A stretch of DNA of 64,000 nt from Phaeobacter italicus (GCF_001258055.1 NZ_CVRM01000011.1:868001-932000); one strand, 5' to 3'; numbered from the stretch's first letter, positions 27,983 through 37,231 are shown. The notes: generated from the letters alone by a model not told the origin. A program made the numbers and translations.

Positions 27983-28858
27983 ATGACCAGCGCCGCCACC
28001 TCGAACCAAGCAGACACGCCCCCCCTCAGCCTTGCGCAGATGGCGCAGGAGGTGCTGACAACCGCGGACGGACGCGAGAAAACCGCCCTGTCCCGCCGCC
28101 ACGCCGCGCGCTGGTTTGCCTATCGTAATGGAGATGCGCCCCAGATCGACATCGGCACGGCCAACCCACCGCTGCACCCTGCGCGCCCGGACAAACCCGA
28201 ACTTCTGAACCCCCGCGATGTGCCCCGTCGCCGTCCCGGATCCGAGGCCGGTCGCAAGGCGCTTCTGCATGCGGTGGCCCATATCGAACTGAACGCCGTT
28301 GATCTCCATTGGGATATCATCGCGCGGTTTTCGCATGTCCCGATGCCGCTTGGCTTCTTTGATGACTGGGTTAAGGCAGCTGACGAAGAATCCAAACATT
28401 TCAATCTGATGTGTGACTGCCTTGAAGCGCTCGGCAGCTTCTATGGCGACCTTCCTGCCCATGCAGGCATGTGGCGCGCAGCCGAAGACACCGCCGAGGA
28501 TCTGATGGGCAGATTGGCCGTCGTGCCGATGGTGCTCGAGGCGCGCGGACTGGATGTTACCCCAGGCATGATCGAAATTTTCCGCAAGGCCAACCTGACC
28601 CAGGCGGTTGACGCGCTGGAGGTGATTTATGCCGAAGAGGTAAGCCACGTCGCCTATGGGTCCAAGTGGTTCCATTTTTTGTGCGGGCGCGACAACCTCG
28701 ACCCCAAGGAGGTCTTCCACCAGCTTGTCGGAAAATACTTCCACGGCCATCTGAAGCCCCCGTTCAACGAGGAAAAACGCGCCGAAGCCGGTTTGCCACC
28801 GGATTTCTACTGGCCGCTCGCGGACGAAATCCCCGAAAAACCCGCTGCCCTGCGCTGA
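27983..28858 (+). CDS. DUF455 ferritin-like protein
   Basis: A 291-aa protein of the DUF455 family with a ferritin-like four-helix core. Likely metal ligands are in AHIELNAVDLHWD, ADEESKHFN and AEEVSHVAYG, the paired Glu/His pattern of di-iron proteins. The family has no firm function. No signal peptide is present. The start was taken at MTSAAT, since the 20 residues before it in the open frame are Pro/Arg-rich and unlike protein. Same strand as bcp, with which it may be co-transcribed. Confidence 0.85.
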   Translation: MTSAATSNQADTPPLSLAQMAQEVLTTADGREKTALSRRHAARWFAYRNGDAPQIDIGTANPPLHPARPDKPELLNPRDVPRRRPGSEAGRKALLHAVAHIELNAVDLHWDIIARFSHVPMPLGFFDDWVKAADEESKHFNLMCDCLEALGSFYGDLPAHAGMWRAAEDTAEDLMGRLAVVPMVLEARGLDVTPGMIEIFRKANLTQAVDALEVIYAEEVSHVAYGSKWFHFLCGRDNLDPKEVFHQLVGKYFHGHLKPPFNEEKRAEAGLPPDFYWPLADEIPEKPAALR

Positions 28859-29332
28859 CCTGCACGCGGCATCAAACGCCGATCGAACCGCCAGCAGGCA
28901 CTGGAAACGACCCAAAAATGGGCATGGACATGATAGGCGTGCCACGCGCCTTGCCTGTGTCCCGTCTTTGCCCGCACCCGCGACCGGCAGCCTGTGGATA
29001 AGCGGATTTTCGCTGATATCCCCGCCAATTGCGCCGCCGCCCGCCAGCAAGGGCCGCGCAACCGCCCTGCACTGGGTCAACAGGCTTGCCCAATTGGACC
29101 CGGCTGGCTATTCCCTTTCGCCATGGCGTGGTCTGACCCGCGCCGGATGCAGCGGCATTGGCCTGTTGCCGCCCGGCGGCACAGACCAGACCGAGGAGGA
29201 CTGCATACGCGAGGATTTGGCCGCAGCGGGACCTGCGCCATGTCGCGTTGTCCTGTCTGGTGCCTCACGCATCCGCGACTTCGGCCGACCTGAGGGATGG
29301 CCAAAAGACTGGGACAAGACAGGGATCAAAGC
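28859..29332. other. 474-bp gap with no convincing gene
   Basis: An open frame of 145 codons (28968-29405, + strand) crosses the start of the next gene; its third positions are less GC-rich than the neighbours and its translation is unfamiliar, so it is not called. No terminator or promoter stands out. Confidence 0.45.
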
Positions 29333-30664
29333 GTGCGCACACGTCTGGCGATCAAAATTCACTCGTTTCTCGAACGCCGTTTTCCGGAACGGCGCGTCTT
29401 TCTGAAATCCGACTCTGACACGCGGTTCATCCGCCTGCGCTCTGAAACCCAGCTGCTTGCTTTTGTGGGCATCGCGGCCTTTGTCGCCTGGTCGATTGTC
29501 GCAACCGCCATCGTCTTGATGGACAGCATCGGGTCCGGGAATTTCCGCGAACAGGCCAAGCGCGATCAGATCACCTATCGCGCCCGTCTCAATGCCTTGT
29601 CCGTCGAACGCGATGACCGCGCGGCAGAGGCGCTGGCTGCGCAGGAACGGTTTAACGCTGCCCTTACGCAGATTTCGGTGATGCAATCCGAACTGCTGGC
29701 CTCTGAAACCCGGCGCCGCGAGCTGGAAACCGGCATCGAAGTGATCCAGACCACCCTGCGCAAAACCATGAAAGAGCGTGAAAACGCCCGCGAGGCGCTT
29801 GTGGCGCTGAAACAGGAAACCGCCGCCGACAGCCCTGCTCAGCTGATGGCGGCCAGCGCGCCTGTGCAAATGGGCTTCATGGCCGAGGCATTGGCGGAAA
29901 CCGCAGCAGAACGCGATCAGATCGAGGCAGATGCACAATCGGCCCTTGATGAACGCGACGCACTGGAACTGGAACTGCGCCTGATGGACGAGCGCAACGA
30001 CCAGATCTTCCGCCAGCTCGAAGAGGCGATGGAAATCTCCGTAGAGCCGCTGGACAAGATGTTCCGCAGCGCCGGCATGCCCACCGACCGGATCCTAGAA
30101 CAGGTGCGACGCGGCTATAGCGGTCAGGGCGGTCCGCTGACCCCTTTATCCCTGTCCACTCGCGGTGAGGAACCCTCCCGCGAGGAAGTGCGCGCCAATG
30201 AGCTGCTGAAACAGATGGATCAGCTGAACCTCTATCGCCTGGCCGCACAAAAGGCGCCTTTTGCCGCACCGGTCAATCAGAACCTGGTCCGCCGCAGTTC
30301 CGGCTTTGGCTATCGCCGCGACCCCAAGACCGGCGGCCGCCGTTTGCACAAAGGCGCTGATTTTGCTGGCAGAACAGGCACCGACATCTATGCCACGGCG
30401 GATGGCGTCGTGACCCATGCAGGCTGGCAATCCGGCTATGGCAAGCTGGTCACAATCAAACATGCCTTCGGCATTGAGACGAAATATGCCCATAACTCCA
30501 ACCTGCGTGTCAAAGTCGGCCAAAGGGTCTCGCGCGGGGATCACATTGCTGATATGGGTAACACCGGACGGTCCACCGGGACCCACCTCCATTACGAGGT
30601 CAGGGTCAACGGCCAACCCGTAAACCCCATGATCTATATCAAGGCTGCGAGAAATGTTTTCTAA
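29333..30664 (+). CDS. M23 peptidase with coiled coil, membrane anchored
   Basis: A 443-aa protein: cytoplasmic N-terminus, one membrane span near residues 42-63 (LLAFVGIAAFVAWSIVATAI), long coiled coil (about 75-230) and a LytM/M23 zinc peptidase domain (about 310-425). Zinc ligands are His and Asp in RLHKGADF and the HLHYE motif, so the domain looks active and should cut peptidoglycan cross-bridges. A GTG start behind AGGGA (29321-29325) is chosen; an in-frame ATG 36 nt upstream is too close to its GAGGG. The bactofilin gene overlaps its end by 11 bp. Such pairs shape cells in other bacteria (Csd1-CcmA, LmdC-BacA). Confidence 0.9.
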   Translation: MRTRLAIKIHSFLERRFPERRVFLKSDSDTRFIRLRSETQLLAFVGIAAFVAWSIVATAIVLMDSIGSGNFREQAKRDQITYRARLNALSVERDDRAAEALAAQERFNAALTQISVMQSELLASETRRRELETGIEVIQTTLRKTMKERENAREALVALKQETAADSPAQLMAASAPVQMGFMAEALAETAAERDQIEADAQSALDERDALELELRLMDERNDQIFRQLEEAMEISVEPLDKMFRSAGMPTDRILEQVRRGYSGQGGPLTPLSLSTRGEEPSREEVRANELLKQMDQLNLYRLAAQKAPFAAPVNQNLVRRSSGFGYRRDPKTGGRRLHKGADFAGRTGTDIYATADGVVTHAGWQSGYGKLVTIKHAFGIETKYAHNSNLRVKVGQRVSRGDHIADMGNTGRSTGTHLHYEVRVNGQPVNPMIYIKAARNVF

Positions 30665-31181
30665 GAGCAAAATCAACGAGCCCGGCCAGAAAACGGCTGA
30701 AGCAACCCCTGCGGCCCCCGCGCCGTCTTCGGCACCGGTGCCCCCTGCCAGCGATTTCAAGGCAACAGCCCCCAAGGCCAAACCGCCGGCCTCCGTGCTC
30801 AGCTCTGATCTGCACATCACCGGCAATCTCAAGACCACCGGCGATATCCAGGTCGAAGGCACCGTCGAAGGCGACATCCGCGCCCACCTGCTGACCATCG
30901 GCGAAAGCGCGACCATCAAGGGCGAAGTGACCGCCGATGACGTGGTGATCAACGGCCGTATCGTGGGCCGTGTACGTGGTCTGAAGGTCCGTCTGACCTC
31001 CACCGCGCGGGTCGAAGGCGACATCATCCACAAGACCATCGCCATCGAAAGCGGTGCGCATTTCGAGGGCTCTGTTCAGCGTCAGGACGATCCGCTGAAC
31101 CCCGGCAAAGCCGCCGCCCCTCGCCCGGCTGCACCCGCCGCAGCCCCCGCTGCCGCACCGGCGCCCAAAGCCGAAGGCTGA
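30654..31181 (+). CDS. Bactofilin
   Basis: A 175-aa bactofilin: a central right-handed beta-helix (about residues 45-145, from SSDLHITGNLKTTGDIQVEG onward) between disordered Ala/Pro-rich ends. It polymerises without nucleotide into membrane-associated scaffolds. The first codon lies inside the M23 peptidase gene (11-bp overlap), so translation is coupled, and the two products probably act together at a curved or growing wall site; the latter is inference from other species. A strong terminator follows. Confidence 0.95.
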   Translation: MFSKSKINEPGQKTAEATPAAPAPSSAPVPPASDFKATAPKAKPPASVLSSDLHITGNLKTTGDIQVEGTVEGDIRAHLLTIGESATIKGEVTADDVVINGRIVGRVRGLKVRLTSTARVEGDIIHKTIAIESGAHFEGSVQRQDDPLNPGKAAAPRPAAPAAAPAAAPAPKAEG

Positions 31182-31245
31182 GGAAAAGCAACATCAGGGC
31201 AACCGACCTGCACACTGCAGGGCGCTGGATGTCCCCCACAAGATC

Positions 31246-31279
31246 AAACGCCGCAGGCCCCCTGCGGCGTTTTGTTTTG
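31246..31279 (+). terminator. Terminator of the M23-bactofilin operon
   Basis: Perfect 12-bp stem (31246-31257 with 31261-31272) followed by TTGTTTTG. Confidence 0.92.
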
Positions 31280-31314
31280 AAATCCCCACATGTTGGGTGC
31301 AGTTTTCGATTTAT

Positions 31315-31344
31315 TTTGTGAAAAGTTTACGATATCCCACAATT
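31315..31344 (+). promoter_or_regulatory. Possible promoter of first RTX gene
   Basis: TTTGTGAAAA starts 81 nt before the ATG; TTGTGA is 17 nt from ACAATT. The same TTTGTGAAAA box precedes the second RTX gene at nearly the same distance (33093-33102). Confidence 0.35.
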
Positions 31345-31395
31345 CAACCATAAGCGTTTACAGCTTCAAAACATTCGACTTTAGGAAATTTGGGA

Positions 31396-32949
31396 ATGGT
31401 CAATATCGTCGTCACAGCGACCGCAAATTATGTGCCAGAGTACGACCTGTACAATCTTGATCTGGACGCTGTCCGGCTGGTCTCCACCACCTCTTCGGCC
31501 ATCACCGCCGCGTTCGGGGACTTCAGCCTGACGCTGACGGGCTCTTTCCAATATGATTTCAATGGCGCGCTCACACAAAGCAGTGTGGTACGCGGGTTCT
31601 CGTTCCAGTACAGCGGCAGCCAGATCGTCACCGCGACAGGGTTCAGCCTGAGTGGCTATGACCTTTCCCGTTACGACTTTGCCACGCTGATCACACGCGA
31701 GATGGCAGGCGCCGACACCTTCACCTCCGCCTGGAACTCTGGCGAGTATATCGAAACGTTGGGCGGCAACGACACCATCCGCGCAGGAAGCGGAAACGAT
31801 ACCATCGATGGTGGCACGGGCTATGACACGGTGATGGTTCGGGCAACAGGTAACGAATGGTCGATCTCCTGGGGGTATTCCCGCGGGGTCGAGGTATCCT
31901 CCCCGGATGGCGAAGACACGCTTCTGAACGTCGAACGCGTTCAGTTCGAGGATCAAACCGCCCTCATCGCTGAAGGTGGCGCAGGCAACGACCGGTTGAT
32001 CAGCACGCAGACAGTCATCGGAAATTCCCTTTGGGACATGATGAACGGTCGGGGCGGCGATGACACCATTCAGGGCGGTGGCGGCCGGGACTTTCTGATC
32101 GGAGAGCGCGGGAATGACCTGATCAAGGGTGGGGCCAATCACGACTACATTTCCGGCGGCGACGGCAACGACATCCTGCACGGCCAAGCTGGCAACGACA
32201 AAATCCGGGGGTTCAGCGGCAGTGACACCATCTATGGCGGTGCTGGCAACGACACGCTTTACGCTGACTTTGAAAACAGCGTCGACAGCGATTCCGCCGA
32301 TCGCCTTTACGGGGGCGCTGGCAAGGACTTGCTGGTCGGCCAGCGCAGCGCTGACTACCTCAATGGCGGCATCGACAAGGACACGCTTCGCGGAGATGCA
32401 GGCCAGGACACGCTGCTTGGCGGAAACGGCTGGGATCGCCTCCTGGGTGGGGCTGACAGGGACCTCCTGCGTGGCGGCAATGGCCGCGATTACCTTGCCG
32501 GTCACAGTGGCGCTGACGTGCTGGACGGCGGCGCCCATGCTGACCGTCTTCTTGGTGGCGGCGGAAATGACACCCTCAAGGGTGGCACCGGCACCGACCT
32601 CCTGAATGGCGGCTCCGGCAACGATCTTCTGTTTGGCGGTGGTGGCAACGACACCCTTCTGGGTGGCACCGGGCGCGACCGACTACTGGGTCAGGCCGGG
32701 GATGATCAACTGACCGGCGGCGCCTATGCCGATACCTTTGTCTTCCACCAGGGCTATGGCAACGACACGATCACCGATTTCTCGGTTGGTCAGGACCGCA
32801 TTCAGATCGGCCGTGGGGCGAATGGGCTGGATGATCTGACGTTCAACACCTCGGGTGATGACATCCAGATCACCTTTGCGGATGTGACAATTCTGGTCGA
32901 AAACACCACCCTGGCAGAGCTGGACAGTGCCGACAACTTCCTGTTCTGA
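31396..32949 (+). CDS. RTX-type calcium-binding exoprotein, copy 1
   Basis: A 517-aa acidic protein without Sec signal. The first 200 residues form a beta-rich domain unfamiliar to me, interrupted near 125-145 by two glycine-rich repeats. Residues about 210-455 hold some 22 nonapeptide repeats of the GGxGxDxLx type, which bind Ca2+ as a beta-roll. The end (DTFVFHQGYGNDTITDF and the last five residues DNFLF) has the type I secretion form. Expected to be exported by a T1SS encoded elsewhere. The ATG is preceded by AGGA (31383-31386); an in-frame TTG is 6 nt upstream. Colinear homologue of the next gene; no enzymatic domain is seen. Confidence 0.88.
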   Translation: MVNIVVTATANYVPEYDLYNLDLDAVRLVSTTSSAITAAFGDFSLTLTGSFQYDFNGALTQSSVVRGFSFQYSGSQIVTATGFSLSGYDLSRYDFATLITREMAGADTFTSAWNSGEYIETLGGNDTIRAGSGNDTIDGGTGYDTVMVRATGNEWSISWGYSRGVEVSSPDGEDTLLNVERVQFEDQTALIAEGGAGNDRLISTQTVIGNSLWDMMNGRGGDDTIQGGGGRDFLIGERGNDLIKGGANHDYISGGDGNDILHGQAGNDKIRGFSGSDTIYGGAGNDTLYADFENSVDSDSADRLYGGAGKDLLVGQRSADYLNGGIDKDTLRGDAGQDTLLGGNGWDRLLGGADRDLLRGGNGRDYLAGHSGADVLDGGAHADRLLGGGGNDTLKGGTGTDLLNGGSGNDLLFGGGGNDTLLGGTGRDRLLGQAGDDQLTGGAYADTFVFHQGYGNDTITDFSVGQDRIQIGRGANGLDDLTFNTSGDDIQITFADVTILVENTTLAELDSADNFLF

Positions 32950-32991
32950 CGGACCCGGCCAGCCGCCGCATTGACCAGACCAAAGACATGC

Positions 32992-33018
32992 AAGGCGCCC
33001 CACAGCGGGCGCCTTTTG
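32992..33018 (+). terminator. Terminator between the two RTX genes
   Basis: Perfect 9-bp stem (32992-33000 with 33007-33015) followed by TT; the two RTX genes are therefore separate transcripts. Confidence 0.75.
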
Positions 33019-33070
33019 CCGTCGCAACCACCTGTTCTGCGCCCTCTGTGCAACAGGATGGGGCAACTGG

Positions 33071-33086
33071 TTAACAAAACATTAAC
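33071..33086. promoter_or_regulatory. CtrA-like site upstream of second RTX gene
   Basis: TTAA-CAAAACA-TTAAC, an exact TTAA-N7-TTAAC match, 83 nt before the ATG and just upstream of the TTTGTGAAAA box. CtrA control is plausible but untested. Confidence 0.5.
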
Positions 33087-33168
33087 GATGACTTTGTGAA
33101 AAAAGTGAACCGCTCTAGGGTCTTGCCAAAGCATCTTAAGGTGCAGCAGGCAAAGATCAGGGCAGACA

Positions 33169-34536
33169 ATGGCACAAGTCACCGTTACAGCGGCGGCCAA
33201 TACGGCACCGTCTTTTGATTTCTCATCCTTCGACTTCACCCAAGTCACGGTCCTGTCGGCCTCTGACACGCAGGTCGTTCTTGCCTCTGGCGTTCATGTA
33301 CTGCGCTTTCAGGGGGTCCTTGGCTATGACGGCGCGGGCAATCTGACCCCGACAAGCACGGTTCACAGCTTCGAACTTTTTCACGACAGCAGCCTGCTGA
33401 TCTCAGCAACCGATCTGATGCTGACCTCCGCCCAGATCGCCACCAGCAGTTTCGCAGAGCTGCTGCAGATCGGCCTTGCCGGGGATGACAGCTACACGTC
33501 CCATTGGAATGGTGGCGAGCGGATCATCACATTTGACGGCAATGACACCATCCGTGCAGGCAGCGGCGATGACACCATCTTTGGCGGCGCGGGGATCGAC
33601 AGCTTTGTGATCACCCCCAGCCTGCCCGGCTACAGCTTTGCCTTCAATGACATCGTTGGTGCGACCGTGACCACCAGCGAAGGCCGCGACATGCTCTTTG
33701 GGGTAGAGATCCTGAAGATCGGTGGCCAGACGCTCCACCTGCGCGAAGGCAGCGATGGGGATGATCTGCTGACCAGCTCCATCAACGCCCCCCGTGGGAT
33801 GCGCGACATGATCCACGGCCGCGACGGAGATGACACCATCACCGGCGGCGCAGGTCAGGATTTTCTCATTGGCGGCGCAGGACATGACCGTATCGCTGGC
33901 GGCAGCAACCATGACCTGATCGAAGGGGGCTTTGGCGATGACACATTGATCGGCAACAGCGGCCGCGATGTGGTGCGCGGTGATCACGGGGCTGATCTGC
34001 TGCTGGCTGGCAATGGCCGCGATCACCTGCTGGGCGGCGCTGGGTCTGATACGCTGGATGGAGGCCGCGGGCGCGACCACCTTGATGGCGGGGCTGACGC
34101 CGATCTCTTGCGCGCAGGCCAGGGCAACGACACGGTTCTGGGCGATGCTGGTGATGACACGCTCATGGGCAACAACGGCCGCGACGTGCTGCGTGGCGAC
34201 GGTGGCGATGATCTGATCCTTGGTGGGCGCGGCGCAGACACGCTGTTTGGCAGCGACGGTGCGGACCGTTTGATCGGTCAGACAGGCAACGACCGCCTGA
34301 CCGGTGGCAGCCATGCCGATACCTTTGTCTTCTCCCGCGGCCATGGCCACGACACCATCACCGATTTCCGCATTGGCGAAGACGTGATCGAAATCACCCG
34401 AGGCGCAAACGGACTGCAGCAACTGGGTTTTCAGGAACTGGGCGGTGACGTGCGCATTTCCTTTGCCAATGTATCCATCCTGGTAGAAAACGTGACGCTT
34501 TCCGACCTGATGGATGCGGATAATTTCCTGTTCTAA
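33169..34536 (+). CDS. RTX-type calcium-binding exoprotein, copy 2
   Basis: A 455-aa paralogue of the preceding gene with the same plan: unfamiliar beta-rich N-terminal part (1-115), two early repeats (GNDTIRAGSGDDTI), a spacer domain, then about 17 glycine-rich nonapeptides (about 205-390) and the same C-terminal secretion region ending ADNFLF. It has about five fewer repeats than copy 1, which accounts for most of the length difference. Secretion through a type I system is expected from the family. Binding partner or role (adhesion, biofilm matrix, surface layer) is unknown. A CtrA-like site lies upstream. Confidence 0.88.
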   Translation: MAQVTVTAAANTAPSFDFSSFDFTQVTVLSASDTQVVLASGVHVLRFQGVLGYDGAGNLTPTSTVHSFELFHDSSLLISATDLMLTSAQIATSSFAELLQIGLAGDDSYTSHWNGGERIITFDGNDTIRAGSGDDTIFGGAGIDSFVITPSLPGYSFAFNDIVGATVTTSEGRDMLFGVEILKIGGQTLHLREGSDGDDLLTSSINAPRGMRDMIHGRDGDDTITGGAGQDFLIGGAGHDRIAGGSNHDLIEGGFGDDTLIGNSGRDVVRGDHGADLLLAGNGRDHLLGGAGSDTLDGGRGRDHLDGGADADLLRAGQGNDTVLGDAGDDTLMGNNGRDVLRGDGGDDLILGGRGADTLFGSDGADRLIGQTGNDRLTGGSHADTFVFSRGHGHDTITDFRIGEDVIEITRGANGLQQLGFQELGGDVRISFANVSILVENVTLSDLMDADNFLF

Positions 34537-34592
34537 CGGGGGCTTGGCTGATCTCAACTGCCAACGCGTGGCCCCACAGGTCAGCTGCACGA

Positions 34593-34634
34593 AAAAACGG
34601 CCCGCGCCCAATTGGGTGCAGGCCGTTTTTGTTT
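34593..34634 (+). terminator. Terminator of second RTX gene
   Basis: Perfect 10-bp stem AAAAACGGCC (34593-34602) with GGCCGTTTTT (34621-34630); the loop itself can form a CCCAATTGGG hairpin. Confidence 0.85.
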
Positions 34635-34698
34635 GTCTCGTGAACGGGACCGCTCAGACCGTCAGAGGTCAATCAGTCCCAATTCAGTCGCCCACAAT

Positions 34699-35247
34699 TC
34701 AGTCGGTGACAGTCACGGTCTTCATCAGATCCGGCTGGCCGACAACGGCGCCATTGCCGCCGGTGCCGCGCTTGATCGCGTCAACCACATCCATGCCCTC
34801 GGTCACCTGACCCACAACGGTGTACTGACCGTTGAGGAAATGACCCGGTGCGAACATGATAAAGAACTGGGAATTCGCCGAGTTGGGGTTCTGCGAGCGG
34901 GCCATGCCGACCACGCCACGATCAAACGCCAGGTCCGAGAATTCGGCCGGCAGGTCGGGACGCTCGGAACCGCCACGGCCCGCGTAGCTCATGTTTTCGC
35001 CCAGCTTGCCGTATTGCACGTCGCCGGTCTGCGCCATGAAACCGTCGATCACCCGGTGGAACACCACGCCATCATACTGACCTTCTGCCGCCAGTGCGGT
35101 GATCTGCTCAACATGTTTGGGCGCAACATCCTCAAACAGGTCGATCTTGATGGTGCCATTGGCCTCCCCCTCGACCTGGATCTCCAGGCCAGAGGCAAAG
35201 GCAGGCCCTGCCGCAAGCAGAGCCACCAGAGACAGCGCCTTATGCAT
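34699..35247 (-). CDS. ppiA: Periplasmic cyclophilin peptidyl-prolyl isomerase
   Basis: A 182-aa cyclophilin with a Sec signal peptide (residues 1-18, cleavage after AFA). Conserved catalytic-site segments: FHRVIDGFMAQTGD, GVVGMARSQNPNSANSQFFI and FLNGQYTVVGQV. It catalyses cis-trans isomerisation of X-Pro bonds in exported proteins. Its ATG overlaps the stop of the upstream cytoplasmic cyclophilin by 8 bp, so the pair is translationally coupled. Confidence 0.92.
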   Translation of the reverse strand: MHKALSLVALLAAGPAFASGLEIQVEGEANGTIKIDLFEDVAPKHVEQITALAAEGQYDGVVFHRVIDGFMAQTGDVQYGKLGENMSYAGRGGSERPDLPAEFSDLAFDRGVVGMARSQNPNSANSQFFIMFAPGHFLNGQYTVVGQVTEGMDVVDAIKRGTGGNGAVVGQPDLMKTVTVTD

Positions 35248-35746
35248 CAGCAGCCACCTTGACCGAGATCATGCGATCCGGGTTCGCAGGCGGCTCGCCA
35301 CGGGTGATGGCATCGACATGTTCCATACCTTCGATCACACGGCCATAGACGGTGTACTGACGGTTAAGGAAATGGTTGTCCTTGAAGTTGATGAAGAACT
35401 GCGAGTTGGCCGAGTTCGGGTTGGCCGAACGTGCCGCACCAAGGGTGCCACGGTCATGGGGAATGCCAGAGAATTCCGCAGGCAGGTCTTTCTTGTCGGA
35501 GCCACCGGTGCCCGCCATACGCAGGTTAAAGCCGTCTTCCATGTCGCCGTGCTGCACGTCACCGGTTTGCGCCATAAAGCCATCGATCACCCGGTGGAAA
35601 GCCACGTTGTCATACTGACCTTCCCGCGCGAGCTCTTTCATCCGGTCACAGTGCATCGGCGCGATATCGGGCAGCAGCTCGATGACGACATTGCCGTCTT
35701 TCAGTTCGATGATGACGGTGTTTTCGGGATCTTTGATCTCGGCCAT
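35240..35746 (-). CDS. ppiB: Cytoplasmic cyclophilin peptidyl-prolyl isomerase
   Basis: A 168-aa cyclophilin without signal peptide. Active-site segments: AFHRVIDGFMAQTGDVQHGD, GTLGAARSANPNSANSQFFI and FLNRQYTVYGRV. It overlaps the next gene by 8 bp. The two products look like an ancient tandem duplication split between compartments. GGAGGG precedes the ATG. Confidence 0.92.
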   Translation of the reverse strand: MAEIKDPENTVIIELKDGNVVIELLPDIAPMHCDRMKELAREGQYDNVAFHRVIDGFMAQTGDVQHGDMEDGFNLRMAGTGGSDKKDLPAEFSGIPHDRGTLGAARSANPNSANSQFFINFKDNHFLNRQYTVYGRVIEGMEHVDAITRGEPPANPDRMISVKVAADA

Positions 35747-35935
35747 GAGGCCCTCCTGTTCTTTGCATTTGCCCGATAGTTAAGCCTCAAGCCCCAGATT
35801 GCCAAGGGAGCATTGCACAGCGCCATTGACTGAGCGGCAAAAAGCTCCGAAACATCGCGCCGACGCCACCGGGGCCAACAGGGTCCCGCGCGGCCACAGA
35901 GATGACGACAAACCACGACCAAAAAGGATACGACC

Positions 35936-37126
35936 ATGGGCTGGAACGCACTCGACACGATGGACCTGACAGGCAAGCGCGTTCTGGTGCGCGTTGACAT
36001 CAATGTCCCGGTGGAAGACGGCCGCGTCACCGACGCCACCCGCATCGAACGCGTCGCCCCCACGATCAAGGATATCCTGGCCGCAGGTGGCAAGCCGATC
36101 CTGCTGGCCCATTTCGGCCGCCCCAAGGGCAAGGTTGTCGAAGACATGTCCCTGCGCCCGCTGGTGCCTGCGCTTGAAACCGCCTTTGGCGCGCCGGTCA
36201 CATTTGTCGCCGATTGCCGTGGCCCCGCTGCCGAAGCTGCCGTTGCCGCGCTGGCGGACGGGGCGGTTCTTTTGCTGGAAAACACCCGCTTCCATCCGGG
36301 TGAAGAAAAGAACGACGCAGATCTGGCCGCCGAAATGGCGCAACTGGGTGATATCTACTGCAACGACGCCTTTTCTGCCGCCCACCGCGCCCATGCCTCA
36401 ACCGAAGCACTGGCGCGCCTGCTGCCCGCCTGTGCCGGCCGTCTGATGCAGGCCGAACTGACCGCGCTGGAATCCGCACTGGGCCAGCCAGAACGCCCGG
36501 TCACAGCTGTTGTTGGCGGCGCCAAGGTGTCGACCAAGCTGGAGCTTCTGGGCAATCTCGTCGGCAAGGTCGACAATCTGGTCATCGGCGGCGGCATGGC
36601 CAATACCTTCCTCGCGGCCCGTGGCATTGATGTTGGCAAATCGCTGTGTGAACACGACATGGCCGACACCGCCCGTGAGATCCTCGCCAAGGCAGAAGAG
36701 ACCGGCTGCAAGATCCTGCTGCCCGTCGATGTCGTGGTCGCACGCGAGTTCAAGGCAGGCGCCGAAAACGAAACCGTAGCCGCCGATGCCTGCCCGGCCG
36801 ATGCGATGATCCTTGATGCGGGCCCTGAAACCGTTGCTGCGGTGGCAGACACGCTTGCCAACTCCAAAACGCTGATCTGGAATGGCCCGATGGGCGCCTT
36901 TGAAATCGCGCCTTTTGATGCGGCCACCAATGCCGCCGCCCAACAGGCCGCCAGCCTGACCAAATCCGGCCAGCTCGTCAGCGTTGCAGGCGGTGGTGAC
37001 ACTGTAGCCGCCCTCAATCAGGCCGGTGCAGCGGCAGACTTCACCTATATCTCTACCGCAGGTGGAGCGTTCCTTGAGTGGATGGAAGGCAAAACCCTGC
37101 CCGGCGTCGCCGCTCTGGAAGGCTGA
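35936..37126 (+). CDS. pgk: Phosphoglycerate kinase
   Basis: Reversible phosphate transfer between 1,3-bisphosphoglycerate and ADP. The 396-aa length is normal. Seen: [17 protein letters not shown] signature (15-31), [23 protein letters not shown], the KVSTKLELL hinge region and the C-terminal GGGDTVAAL nucleotide loop. AAGGA lies seven bases before the ATG. Divergent from the cyclophilin pair. A strong terminator follows. Confidence 0.97.
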   Translation: MGWNALDTMDLTGKRVLVRVDINVPVEDGRVTDATRIERVAPTIKDILAAGGKPILLAHFGRPKGKVVEDMSLRPLVPALETAFGAPVTFVADCRGPAAEAAVAALADGAVLLLENTRFHPGEEKNDADLAAEMAQLGDIYCNDAFSAAHRAHASTEALARLLPACAGRLMQAELTALESALGQPERPVTAVVGGAKVSTKLELLGNLVGKVDNLVIGGGMANTFLAARGIDVGKSLCEHDMADTAREILAKAEETGCKILLPVDVVVAREFKAGAENETVAADACPADAMILDAGPETVAAVADTLANSKTLIWNGPMGAFEIAPFDAATNAAAQQAASLTKSGQLVSVAGGGDTVAALNQAGAAADFTYISTAGGAFLEWMEGKTLPGVAALEG

Positions 37127-37176
37127 GGATCGAGGCCAAAACCGCACTCCAGACCGGATGCGGAGCCACAGAAACC

Positions 37177-37192
37177 TTAACAGAAAATTAAC
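37177..37192. promoter_or_regulatory. CtrA-like site after pgk
   Basis: TTAA-CAGAAAA-TTAAC matches TTAA-N7-TTAAC. It lies before the pgk terminator and 165 nt upstream of the FtsB-like gene. Its position makes a direct promoter role uncertain. Confidence 0.35.
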
Positions 37193-37197
37193 CAATT

Positions 37198-37231
37198 GCG
37201 CCCCATCCCACCGGATCGGGGCGCTTTTTTG
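37198..37231 (+). terminator. Terminator of pgk
   Basis: Perfect 7-bp stem GCGCCCC/GGGGCGC (37198-37204 with 37218-37224) followed by six T. Confidence 0.9.

Noticed and set aside
28968-29405. 145-codon open frame overlapping the start of the M23 peptidase gene
   Set aside because: No ribosome site, weaker third-position GC than real genes here, unfamiliar translation, and it runs 73 bp into the M23 gene in another frame.
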